Shown: positions 1 through 4,890 of the stretch, piece by piece | Position numbering within the stretch: the first letter of the stretch is position 1 | How the letters are laid out: every line of letters begins with the position of its first letter | Assembly: GCA_023384025.1 (NCBI GenBank) | Contig: JAHDXX010000102.1 | Coordinates: forward strand, 2,927 to 10,560 | Direction of reading: 5' to 3' | DNA length: 7,634 nucleotides | From: Sphingomonadaceae bacterium | GTDB taxonomy: Bacteria; Pseudomonadota; Alphaproteobacteria; Sphingomonadales; Sphingomonadaceae | Position numbers and translations under genes: made by a program | The notes under the pieces: model-generated | What the model was told of the DNA's origin: nothing | Seen by the model: only the letters and a program-made list of their open reading frames with translations | The model's database searches: none

Positions 1-187
1 CCAGCATCATCTCGATCGCAGCCTGCGCGATATCGGGATCGGGCATTTCGGCAGAACTGGGTTCGTCGGCGACCGAGAGCCGCGAAAGCTCGGTCTGCTC
101 CATGAAGGCCCGCGCATAGTCGGGCGTCTGGACCTCACGCGCATAATGCTCGGCAAGGTCGGAAAAGTTCGAGAAACGTGTTGTCAT
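1..187 (-). CDS. unrecognised protein, 5' part only
   Basis: This is the start of a minus-strand gene that runs off the left edge; 62 codons are visible. The product begins MTTRFSNFSDLAEHYARE and continues with an acidic stretch (DEPSSAEMPDPD near residues 41-52). The ATG is well supported: reading the minus strand, GGAGG lies about 5 nt upstream (GGAGGATATCATG). The frame is open with no internal stop to the edge. I do not recognise the family and see no domain in this fragment. The long noncoding stretch to its right is its upstream region and should hold its promoter. Confidence 0.75.
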   Translation of the reverse strand, partial: MTTRFSNFSDLAEHYAREVQTPDYARAFMEQTELSRLSVADEPSSAEMPDPDIAQAAIEMML

Positions 188-318
188 GATATCCTCCGAA
201 GGATCTGTCTCTCTCATCACCGCGATGAAAGATGAGCCTTGAAGGACGCCGGAGTCAGGCCGTCACAGGACGGCGTTGCCGCAGGCCACGCCGCCGCGCC
301 AAGCGGGCGTGGGGGGAG

Positions 319-365
319 CCGATTATTGTCCGTCAAGGCGAAGCCGCAGCACGGTCAATAATCGG
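319..365. repeat. 15-bp AT-core inverted repeat
   Basis: The arms CCGATTATTGTCCGT (319-333) and ACGGTCAATAATCGG (351-365) are reverse complements with one mismatch at the eleventh base. The 17-base spacer contains a further GGC-GAA-GCC mini-hairpin. The AT-rich core inside very GC-rich surroundings suggests a protein-binding dyad or a cruciform. It lies about 130 bp upstream of the minus-strand gene at 187 and could be its operator. Function unknown. Confidence 0.6.
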
Positions 366-460
366 GGGGCACCCGCGATCCTTGATGGTCGCCAGCTCCC
401 AGGCGTCATGCTTTGGCGATGCCGATTTCGCTCGGCCACGGAGATGAGAGAGTTGAAAAG

Positions 461-522
461 GTTTTGCCCCCGAACCGCGCGAGCCCGGAGGGGGAGGGCG
501 CGTTCGGGGTGAACAGCAAAAC
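461..522. repeat. long imperfect hairpin
   Basis: GTTTTGC (461-467) pairs with GCAAAAC (516-522). CCCCGAAC plus CGCGC (468-480) pairs with GCGCGTTCGGGG (498-509) apart from one extra C. Together this gives about 20 base pairs interrupted by one single-base bulge and one 6-base bulge (510-515), closed by a purine-rich loop at 481-497. No run of T follows on either strand, so an intrinsic terminator is unlikely. It starts the run of hairpins that extends to 696. Confidence 0.6.
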
Positions 523-549
523 ACCGCACCGACTGCGACCCGCTCTTGA

Positions 550-590
550 GGCCTCCCACAGGGCACCTTTGTGCCCGCTCGAGGGAGGCC
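550..590. repeat. two-tier hairpin
   Basis: The inner stem GGGCAC (561-566) and GTGCCC (571-576) closes a CTTT loop. The outer stem GGCCTCCC (550-557) and GGGAGGCC (583-590) is perfect over 8 bp. An internal loop of 3 by 6 bases separates the tiers. It lies 27 bp after the 461-522 hairpin. No T-tract follows. Confidence 0.6.
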
Positions 591-609
591 GGCGGGATCG
601 CCCTGGACA

Positions 610-696
610 GCGCCGACGACGGCGCGGCCAGCAACCAATAGCGGACCCCTTGCCGGAGCAAGTCCGTCGTCGCGCGGGCCCCGTGCCTGCCACGGG
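610..696. repeat. three consecutive short hairpins
   Basis: Three stem-loops follow closely: GCGCCG-ACGA-CGGCGC (610-625), CGGAC/GTCCG enclosing TTGC/GCAA with a CGGA loop (642-666), and CCCGTG/CACGGG (680-696). Single 6-bp stems are common in GC-rich DNA, so each alone is weak. Their spacing next to the two larger hairpins to the left is the notable point. Confidence 0.45.
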
Positions 697-869
697 TGCG
701 GGACGGCGACGGTGCCGGAGGCAAGAGTGCCGGCGGCCCAATTCCGGAAGCACCGCACCCGCAGGAGCGCGGCTGCAAGGCGCGCGGGATCGAGTGCGGC
801 AATCTTGACAGGGCCGCTCCTTCTGAAATCGATCGCGAACGCGTGGGGAGAAATCCGTCATCACCAGTT

Positions 870-891
870 TGCAAGTGCGTTACGCATTGCA
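870..891. promoter_or_regulatory. dyad upstream of the ParD-like gene, candidate operator
   Basis: TGCAA-G-TGCG (870-879) and CGCATTGCA (883-891) form 9-bp complementary arms with one bulged G and a 3-base centre. The dyad ends 39 bp before the ribbon-helix-helix gene at 931. Genes of that family usually repress their own promoter through a short symmetric operator, so this is the best candidate here. I could not place a convincing -10/-35 pair next to it. Confidence 0.4.
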
Positions 892-930
892 GGCTCGCCA
901 AACACGGGGGCGGCGCGCTAGATTGCCGGG

Positions 931-1170
931 ATGGTGAAGATGACGATTTACGTACCGCCGGAATTGATGGCGTTCGCTCAGGGCGAGGTATCGGCGCGCG
1001 GCATGGGCACGGTCAACGACTATGTGTGCGAACTGATCCGCAAGGATCGAGACCGGGTGAACCTGCGCGATTTGCTGATGGAAGGGGCCACATCAGCGTT
1101 TGGCACTCCCGCTGATGCGAAATATTTTGACGGCTTTCGCTCTCGCGTCACGGGCAGCGCAGCTTCGTAA
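931..1170 (+). CDS. ParD/CC2985-like ribbon-helix-helix antitoxin, no ParE beside it
   Basis: The 79-residue product has the layout of a ParD/CC2985-type antitoxin. Residues 3-9 (KMTIYVP) form the DNA-binding strand. Helix A spans about 10-22 and helix B about 26-38 (GTVNDYVCELIRKD). A C-terminal toxin-binding part follows (LRDLLMEG at 45-52, then YFDGFRSRV at 65-73). In this family the antitoxin normally lies directly upstream of a ParE RNase-fold toxin that poisons gyrase. Here the next gene, 52 nt on, encodes an unrelated acidic protein. The start could be 931 or the second ATG at 940; no strong ribosome binding site decides, and 931 keeps MVKM before the strand. Either the antitoxin is an orphan that lost its toxin, or its partner is new. 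The family call is firm, the role is inferred. Confidence 0.85.
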   Translation: MVKMTIYVPPELMAFAQGEVSARGMGTVNDYVCELIRKDRDRVNLRDLLMEGATSAFGTPADAKYFDGFRSRVTGSAAS

Positions 1171-1222
1171 GAGCATGGGTCGGCAAGGACGCCTTTTGAA
1201 TTGATCGATTGGGAATTGGGTC

Positions 1223-1498
1223 ATGGAATTTGACGACCAGATGCGGCGGTTCTTCGGGACTGACGACCTTGCCAACGTATCCGCTGAAGGGATGGCAAGC
1301 GGCATCGAACGCATGCAGGTCGAGTTCGGGTTGGAGACCGACAAGGGGCGCAGGTTCGCCATGTGGTCGCTGCTCTACATGCTGGGCTCGGCACCCGACC
1401 TCGATGTCGCGTTCAAGGATCCGCTGGACCGCGATGCGGCGCGCACTTTCATGGATTTGCTCGATCAGGCCAACAGCGCTGAAGACAGCCGCTTATAG
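1223..1498 (+). CDS. unrecognised acidic 91-residue protein next to ParD-like gene
   Basis: I do not recognise this family. The product is strongly acidic: I count 19 Asp/Glu against 10 Lys/Arg. It appears all-helical, with a hydrophobic helix at about 45-56 (FAMWSLLYMLGS) too short and too mixed for a confident membrane segment. There is no signal peptide and no ParE-like sequence. The ATG has a moderate purine-rich stretch (GGGAATTGGG) upstream. It lies 52 nt after the ParD-like gene on the same strand, so co-transcription is likely, and it is convergent with the DUF4411 gene, which ends 53 bp away. Because it sits where a toxin would be, it may be an unusual partner; it may equally be an unrelated passenger. 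Confidence 0.75.
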   Translation: MEFDDQMRRFFGTDDLANVSAEGMASGIERMQVEFGLETDKGRRFAMWSLLYMLGSAPDLDVAFKDPLDRDAARTFMDLLDQANSAEDSRL

Positions 1499-1551
1499 GT
1501 CCTGAGGAGGTAGGTATCAGTCTGCGACGCAAGCTACTCTAATCGTCAAAT

Positions 1552-2049
1552 CTACGCGGCTGCGCCAAGGACGAAGCGGGCACGCTCACGACGCAGCATC
1601 TCGTATGGCGAAACGCAGGTTATCCCGAGTCCGATACAGGCATTTGGAATTTTGATCTTGCGGACCGACTCCGAAGGTACTTCATGGGTCACCACAATAG
1701 ATTCGTGGGCCTTTGCATGGGCGACAAGCCAATAGTCTGCGACCTGGAGGAAGGTCGCGATCGCAGCTGGTTCGTAGTTCTGGCCCGTGGCCCAGGCAGA
1801 AACTTCACCCAAGGCAGGCAAAACCACATCATCCGGGGCGAGAAAGAACGGTCGGCCACGCTCGGTCGCCCAGTCGGCAAGTTCGTCGCCAGCGCCTACC
1901 AATTCGTCGCTGACTTTTTCGATGCTTGCGACAACGCCCGCCTGATTTTGTTCGACAAGCCAGTCCCAGAAGGCCGGACAGAAATCGAAGCCGTAGTGAA
2001 GGTTCTTGCCCTGGATGAAGACGTTGGCGTCCAGCAGGTAGCGGCTCAA
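1552..2049 (-). CDS. DUF4411 PIN-like protein, probable TA toxin
   Basis: The 165-residue product matches my recollection of DUF4411, a PIN-like family. The N-terminal LLDANVFIQ places the first catalytic Asp at residue 7. FDFCPAFWDWL (21-31) is a family signature, acidic residues occur in the 44-56 helix, and VADYWLVAHAKA (103-114) and VVTHE (119-123) complete the likely metal site. PIN proteins are Mg-dependent ribonucleases, so an RNase toxin is the expected role. The start is TTG and shares four bases (TTGA) with the stop of the upstream Xre-ImmA gene, implying translational coupling. That upstream gene is the presumed antitoxin and regulator. No ATG lies close enough to replace the TTG without losing Asp7. 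Toxicity is inferred from family and context. Confidence 0.88.
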   Translation of the reverse strand: MSRYLLDANVFIQGKNLHYGFDFCPAFWDWLVEQNQAGVVASIEKVSDELVGAGDELADWATERGRPFFLAPDDVVLPALGEVSAWATGQNYEPAAIATFLQVADYWLVAHAKAHESIVVTHEVPSESVRKIKIPNACIGLGITCVSPYEMLRRERARFVLGAAA

Positions 2050-3200
2050 GGCAACACCCCCACTTCGTGGCCGATATTGTTGAACGTCTCGGTCTTGGCG
2101 ACACCCAGCATACGAAAGGCATCGCGATAAAGGGTCTGTCCCTCAAGTGTGCTTTCAACGAGCGCACGCGCAAAGCGCCGACTGACGCGCGAAAGGGTCG
2201 TGCGATAGAAATCCCCGCCGCCCCCACCACGCTCCGCAATGGCGCGTAACCGCGCCCGCTCTGCCGCCCAGGCTGCATCGAAGGCTTCCCTCGTCAACCA
2301 ATTGGCATCAAGCAGGCGTCGCAGGATTACCAAACTACTGACCTTGTAACGACGGGTAAGACGGGAGATCGCACTTTCGAGAGGTTCGTCGGCAATCAGA
2401 TTCTGGCGCAGGGCAGCCAGCGGAACGAGCAGTTCGGCTGCCACAGCATTGCACCAGACTTCCTCTCGCCGAAATCCAGCAACTGGCGCAGCACTGGCAT
2501 TGGAGATGCCAGACGCCCCAAGCCACAGGTGCGCCAACTCATGAGCAAGCGTGAACATCTGCGCAGATTTGCTGTCCGAGCCGTTGATGAAAACTAGCGG
2601 CGCCTGAGGATCGACGAGAGCAAAGCCCCGGAATTCCTCAGGATCGAGTCGCCGACTGTTGTTGCTGAGAACGACCCCGCTGACCATGACCAAGACGCCG
2701 ATGCTATCCGCGTGCCCGATGAACAACCGCAATGCGTCTTCCCAGGTTCGGCAAGCCGCTCGTGCTTCAAGATCAAACGACAAGGCTTCTGCCATGCGCG
2801 CCGCGACCGCAACGGGTCGTTCATTCAGCGTGGCGCTACCAACGAACGCCAGTTCGGGCAGGCGCACCGCACGGGCATAATCCTTGAACCAACCCTGCCG
2901 TTCCTGGCACGCGTAGACCATGTCGATGAGGTTCGGGCTCGGGCGGTGAACACCGCGACCGTCCACAGTCCGAAAATCCGGAATTGGAAGTTCTTCCTGC
3001 GGGGGAGCAGGCAAGAAGAGGTAGCCCACCGGCACGTGTACGGCATTAGCGAAGGACTGTAGCTGCTTGATCGTGGGTTGAGCTTCGCCAGCTTCCCACA
3101 ATGCCAATTTGGGGAAACGATGATCCAGATCCTCTATGCTCAAGCCAGCACGCTCACGGGCCCACGTGAAGAGATCTGGATGAATTGCCGCCCTGGTCAT
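2046..3200 (-). CDS. Xre-type HTH and ImmA/IrrE-type metallopeptidase fusion, probable antitoxin
   Basis: The 384-residue product combines two domains. Residues 10-64 resemble an Xre helix-turn-helix, with ERAGLSIEDL, LALWEAGEAQPT and the closing VPVGYLFLP typical of this fusion family. Residues about 165-300 hold an ImmA/IrrE zinc-peptidase domain: HELAH at 220-224 supplies two zinc-binding His and the catalytic Glu, and EEVWCNAVAAELLVP at 246-260 supplies the third ligand region. The C-terminal part (331-384) starts with FYRTTLSRVSRRFA. Such fusions often partner toxins. Here the partner is the DUF4411 gene, overlapping by 4 nt. The protein probably represses its own promoter and neutralises the PIN-like protein; the peptidase may relieve repression. 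The ATG at 3200 has no clear ribosome binding site. The promoter candidate is the dyad at 3359-3392, about 155 nt upstream. Confidence 0.92.
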   Translation of the reverse strand: MTRAAIHPDLFTWARERAGLSIEDLDHRFPKLALWEAGEAQPTIKQLQSFANAVHVPVGYLFLPAPPQEELPIPDFRTVDGRGVHRPSPNLIDMVYACQERQGWFKDYARAVRLPELAFVGSATLNERPVAVAARMAEALSFDLEARAACRTWEDALRLFIGHADSIGVLVMVSGVVLSNNSRRLDPEEFRGFALVDPQAPLVFINGSDSKSAQMFTLAHELAHLWLGASGISNASAAPVAGFRREEVWCNAVAAELLVPLAALRQNLIADEPLESAISRLTRRYKVSSLVILRRLLDANWLTREAFDAAWAAERARLRAIAERGGGGGDFYRTTLSRVSRRFARALVESTLEGQTLYRDAFRMLGVAKTETFNNIGHEVGVLP

Positions 3201-3222
3201 GTGAATTCGTGCAATCGTCGCT

Positions 3223-3256
3223 CAATCCGAGTTCGTCGACGTAATGCGACGGATTG
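3223..3256. promoter_or_regulatory. 7-bp dyad in the Xre-ImmA leader, candidate operator
   Basis: CAATCCG (3223-3229) and CGGATTG (3250-3256) are perfect inverted arms. A GTCG (3235-3238) lies inside, complementary to the CGAC at 3247-3250 that runs into the right arm. The dyad is 23 bp upstream of the Xre-ImmA start codon, inside the likely untranslated leader. It may be an operator for that repressor or an RNA hairpin over its start. Arm length is modest. Confidence 0.35.
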
Positions 3257-3337
3257 GACTCGCAGCACAAGCGCCGATTTCAAACTGAAGATCCGAAGGG
3301 GCTGTAAGCTGCAAAGATTAGAACCGCGGCACTTCTA

Positions 3338-3358
3338 CTTGGCGGAATGTCCGTCAAG
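3338..3358 (-). repeat. hairpin at the predicted 5' end of the Xre-ImmA mRNA
   Basis: CTTGGCGGA (3338-3346) and TCCGTCAAG (3350-3358) pair along all 9 positions apart from one mismatch, with an ATG loop on the plus strand. It abuts the AT dyad at 3359. Read on the minus strand it begins about where the predicted promoter would start transcription, so the mRNA would open with this stem-loop. Terminal 5' hairpins of this kind protect some bacterial mRNAs from decay; that role here is inference. Confidence 0.45.
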
Positions 3359-3383
3359 ATTGATAATAAAGATTATGTTAAAT
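3356..3383 (+). other. dif-like site with perfect XerD arm
   Basis: TTATGTTAAAT (3373-3383) equals the XerD-binding arm of the bacterial dif consensus at all 11 positions. A 6-base centre (TAAAGA) and an upstream arm AAGATTGATAA (3356-3366) give the correct 28-bp geometry, but the XerC arm keeps only the terminal ATAA. Plasmid dif-like sites often have one degraded arm, and in some bacteria they flank mobile TA modules. The AT-rich setting raises the chance of coincidence. Confidence 0.3.
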
Positions 3384-3392
3384 ATTATCAAT
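3359..3392. promoter_or_regulatory. mirror-symmetric divergent promoter
   Basis: Perfect 10-bp arms ATTGATAATA (3359-3368) and TATTATCAAT (3383-3392) flank a 14-base AT-rich centre. Because of the symmetry, each strand reads TTGATA, 17 bases, TATTAT, close to the sigma-70 consensus. On the plus strand these are 3360-3365 and 3383-3388; on the minus strand 3391-3386 and 3368-3363. The two promoters fully overlap and point apart, toward the Xre-ImmA/DUF4411 operon (leader about 155 nt) and the ribbon-helix-helix/PIN operon (leader about 140 nt). Only one polymerase could occupy it at a time. The dyad could also be a repressor site. Confidence 0.55.
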
Positions 3393-3484
3393 GGGTTAGA
3401 TGCTTTTCTGTGATGTTTCGCTGCGAGCCCGCACACGCTTTCTGAGACCATCCAGTGGTACTCGTCCGGCGGACATATCATTTT

Positions 3485-3510
3485 GCGCTTAAGCGCTTAT
3501 CCTGTTATAC
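3485..3510 (+). promoter_or_regulatory. GCGCTTA repeat operator with nearby -10, for the RHH/PIN operon
   Basis: GCGCTTA occurs twice with one base between (3485-3491, 3493-3499). The overlap makes a perfect 12-bp palindrome GCGCTTAAGCGC at 3485-3496. A possible -10 TTATAC sits at 3505-3510, 27 bp before the ATG at 3537; the -35 region is poor. Short tandem or palindromic repeats are typical operators for ribbon-helix-helix antitoxins that repress their own operon, which fits the next gene. Confidence 0.5.
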
Positions 3511-3536
3511 GCCTATCCAATCAAAAGGACCAAACC

Positions 3537-3779
3537 ATGGGTGAAGAAGTCACACGATGGACCGTCAATGTCGATAGCCGCACGGATATCGACCTGCGCA
3601 CATACCTTGCCCAGCGCGGCATGAAGAAGGGCGACTTGTCGAAGTTCATCGAAGATGCCGTGAAATGGCGCCTGTTCGATCTCACGGTCAACGAGGCCCG
3701 ATCAGCCTTTGCGGGTACCGACCCCGCAGAACTCGACGCCCTGATCGACGAGGCCGTGGCGGCCGCGCGCTCCAACTGA
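3537..3779 (+). CDS. ribbon-helix-helix antitoxin of a PIN toxin
   Basis: The 80-residue product begins MGEEVTRWTVNVD. The strand at about residues 6-13 is followed by a helix (TDIDLRTYLAQRG, 16-28) and a second helix (LSKFIEDAVKWRLFDL, 34-49), the usual ribbon-helix-helix order. The acidic Ala-rich tail (61-78) is the likely toxin-binding part. The ATG at 3537 is chosen because AAAGGAC lies at proper spacing; an upstream in-frame ATG at 3483 would translate across the candidate operator and adds a non-conserved stretch. The PIN gene follows after 33 nt, forming a standard antitoxin-toxin operon. It should bind and neutralise the PIN protein and repress the operon through the GCGCTTA repeats. 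Confidence 0.85.
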   Translation: MGEEVTRWTVNVDSRTDIDLRTYLAQRGMKKGDLSKFIEDAVKWRLFDLTVNEARSAFAGTDPAELDALIDEAVAAARSN

Positions 3780-3812
3780 TCCTCAGCGACCTGATCGCCT
3801 GGAACCACCAGA

Positions 3813-4235
3813 TTGCGCATCATCATCGATACCAACGTTCTGGTGAGCGCACTGCTGTCCGAAAGCGCGCCGCCTGGCCAGTTGCTGGCTCATTGGCGGC
3901 AAGCACGCTTCCGGCTGCTCTCCTGCGCCGATCAGCTCGAAGAATTGCGGCGGGTCACTCGATATCCGAAGATTTGCGCACGCCTTTCCCCTGCCCTGGC
4001 CGGGCGGCTCGTCAATGAGCTGAGCGGGCTTGCGGAAATGATCGAAAACCTGCCGAGCGTTGACGTCTCACGCGATCCCTGGGACAACTACTTGCTGGCA
4101 ATGGCGCAAGTCGGTGAAGCAGATTACCTCGTGACGGGCGACAAGGCGGACCTACTGAGTCTGCAACGCCATGGGCGAGCGCACATCGTAACAGTGCGAG
4201 ACCTTCTTGGCCTTTTGGGTCAGGTACTTGGTTGA
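3813..4235 (+). CDS. PIN-domain toxin, ribonuclease
   Basis: The 140-residue protein is a complete PIN domain of the putative TA toxin type. IIIDTNVLVSALL places Asp6, LEELRRV places Glu44, RDPWDNYLLAMA places Asp88 and Asp91, and ADYLVTGD places Asp110. These acidic residues bind Mg or Mn in PIN ribonucleases, which cut RNA when freed from their antitoxin. The start codon is TTG at 3813. An in-frame stop at 3792 and the absence of ATG or GTG between them leave TTG as the only start that keeps Asp6. GGA sits 9 nt upstream. It lies 33 nt after its presumed antitoxin and ends 12 bp from the convergent gene at 4248, leaving no room for a dedicated terminator. All visible catalytic residues are intact, so it is probably functional. 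Confidence 0.92.
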   Translation: MRIIIDTNVLVSALLSESAPPGQLLAHWRQARFRLLSCADQLEELRRVTRYPKICARLSPALAGRLVNELSGLAEMIENLPSVDVSRDPWDNYLLAMAQVGEADYLVTGDKADLLSLQRHGRAHIVTVRDLLGLLGQVLG

Positions 4236-4247
4236 ACGGGTCAGGCG

Positions 4248-4820
4248 TTAAGCCGCAAACAGCTCGCCCTGGCGCGGGATCCGTGACACCGAAACCGTCG
4301 GCACCGCCGCGGGCCTGCGCAGCAGGCGCAGCACGGCGGGCTTGACCACATAGACCGCATGGCGCCCGCCGCCGCGGTTCTTGTGGTTGGTGGCATAGCC
4401 CGCATAGTGGCGCGTCACGAGCCCGGCGCGCACGAGATCGGAGGTCGCCCGGCTGACGTTGGCGCGGCCGACCGAGAGCACCTGTTCCTCCACGGCGGCC
4501 TCGATATGGGGCTCATCGATCTCGGGCCTGCCGGTGAGCTCATCCTTGAGGCCCGCCTCGACGCGCTCGCGAAGCGCCGCACGGCGCGCAGGTTGCTCGC
4601 TCATCGGCAGGAGCTGGGTGCACAGCCAGTCGCGCAGCAGGACCGGGTCCCCTTCCCCTGCGCCAGGCGAACTGGCCACGAACGGACCTGCATGTCCTCG
4701 CCCGTCGGCGATTTCGGCGATGAGTTGAAGAACCAGGAAGGCATAGCGCGGCCGGTTCGATGCCTCGGCCAGGACCGCGTAGATGCCTCCAACGCCTGAG
4801 ATCTGTGCCTGTCGTTCCAT
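4248..4820 (-). CDS. probable winged-helix DNA-binding protein, unrecognised family
   Basis: The 190-residue product is not a family I can name. The N-terminal half is helical (GIYAVLAEA, then YAFLVLQLIAEIAD at 26-39). Residues about 108-165 look like a winged helix: helices around VEEQVLSVGRANVSRATSDLVRAG's span (110-133), then LVTRHYAGY and a basic Gly-rich turn (KNRGGGRH, 147-154) before VYVVKP, as in a wing. The ATG at 4820 is the earliest start because TGA is in frame two codons upstream; no ribosome binding site is obvious. Upstream lie two GTGAATCC repeats and nested dyads built on CTTTGCC, plausible binding sites for this protein. It could be a plasmid regulator or a replication-linked protein. 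DNA binding is inferred from fold-like features only. Confidence 0.75.
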   Translation of the reverse strand: MERQAQISGVGGIYAVLAEASNRPRYAFLVLQLIAEIADGRGHAGPFVASSPGAGEGDPVLLRDWLCTQLLPMSEQPARRAALRERVEAGLKDELTGRPEIDEPHIEAAVEEQVLSVGRANVSRATSDLVRAGLVTRHYAGYATNHKNRGGGRHAVYVVKPAVLRLLRRPAAVPTVSVSRIPRQGELFAA

Positions 4821-4842
4821 GGATCAGTATTGAGCACAAAAC

Positions 4843-4859
4843 GTGAATCCTGTGAATCC
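4843..4859 (-). promoter_or_regulatory. GTGAATCC direct repeat upstream of the winged-helix gene
   Basis: GTGAATCC occurs at 4843-4850 and 4852-4859, separated by one base, a 9-bp period. It lies 22 bp upstream of the start at 4820, where a repressor would block transcription. On the minus strand it reads GGATTCAC twice, and a poor promoter-like pair TTCACA, 17 bases, TCAATA overlaps it. A self-regulation site is plausible but not shown. Confidence 0.35.
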
Positions 4860-4890
4860 CCTTTGACCAGAAAGATGTCGTTTGTCGCTT

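Larger units (their letters stand above)
188..930. other. gene-free, hairpin-rich region
   Basis: No credible gene lies in these 743 bases. Open frames exist on both strands, but they overlap each other, are rich in Arg, Pro and Ala, lack ribosome binding sites and look like nothing known, as expected for high-GC noncoding DNA. What stands out is the density of inverted repeats: GCCGTC-ACAG-GACGGC at 259-274, an AT-core dyad at 319-365, a long imperfect hairpin at 461-522, and further hairpins at 550-590, 610-625, 642-666 and 680-696. A short direct repeat (GTGCCGGNGG at 712-721 and 727-736) follows. The region may hold a structured RNA, an origin or transfer site, or only regulatory DNA; the sequence alone does not decide. 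Confidence 0.6.

Noticed and set aside
139..149. XerC-like arm (GCGCATAA) near the left edge
   Set aside because: No XerD arm follows at the right distance and it lies inside a coding frame.
805..833. Perfect TTGACA as a promoter for the ParD-like gene
   Set aside because: At 17 bases the partner is ATCGAT, a poor -10, and the start codon is about 100 bp further on; not strong enough to list.
323..901. Overlapping open frames of 130-190 codons on both strands
   Set aside because: They overlap each other, are Arg/Pro/Ala-rich, have no ribosome binding sites and resemble no family; they are side effects of high GC and run across the hairpin array.
3078..3413. Plus-strand 111-codon frame
   Set aside because: It runs antisense to the 5' end of the Xre-ImmA gene and across the mirror promoter, with no ribosome binding site.
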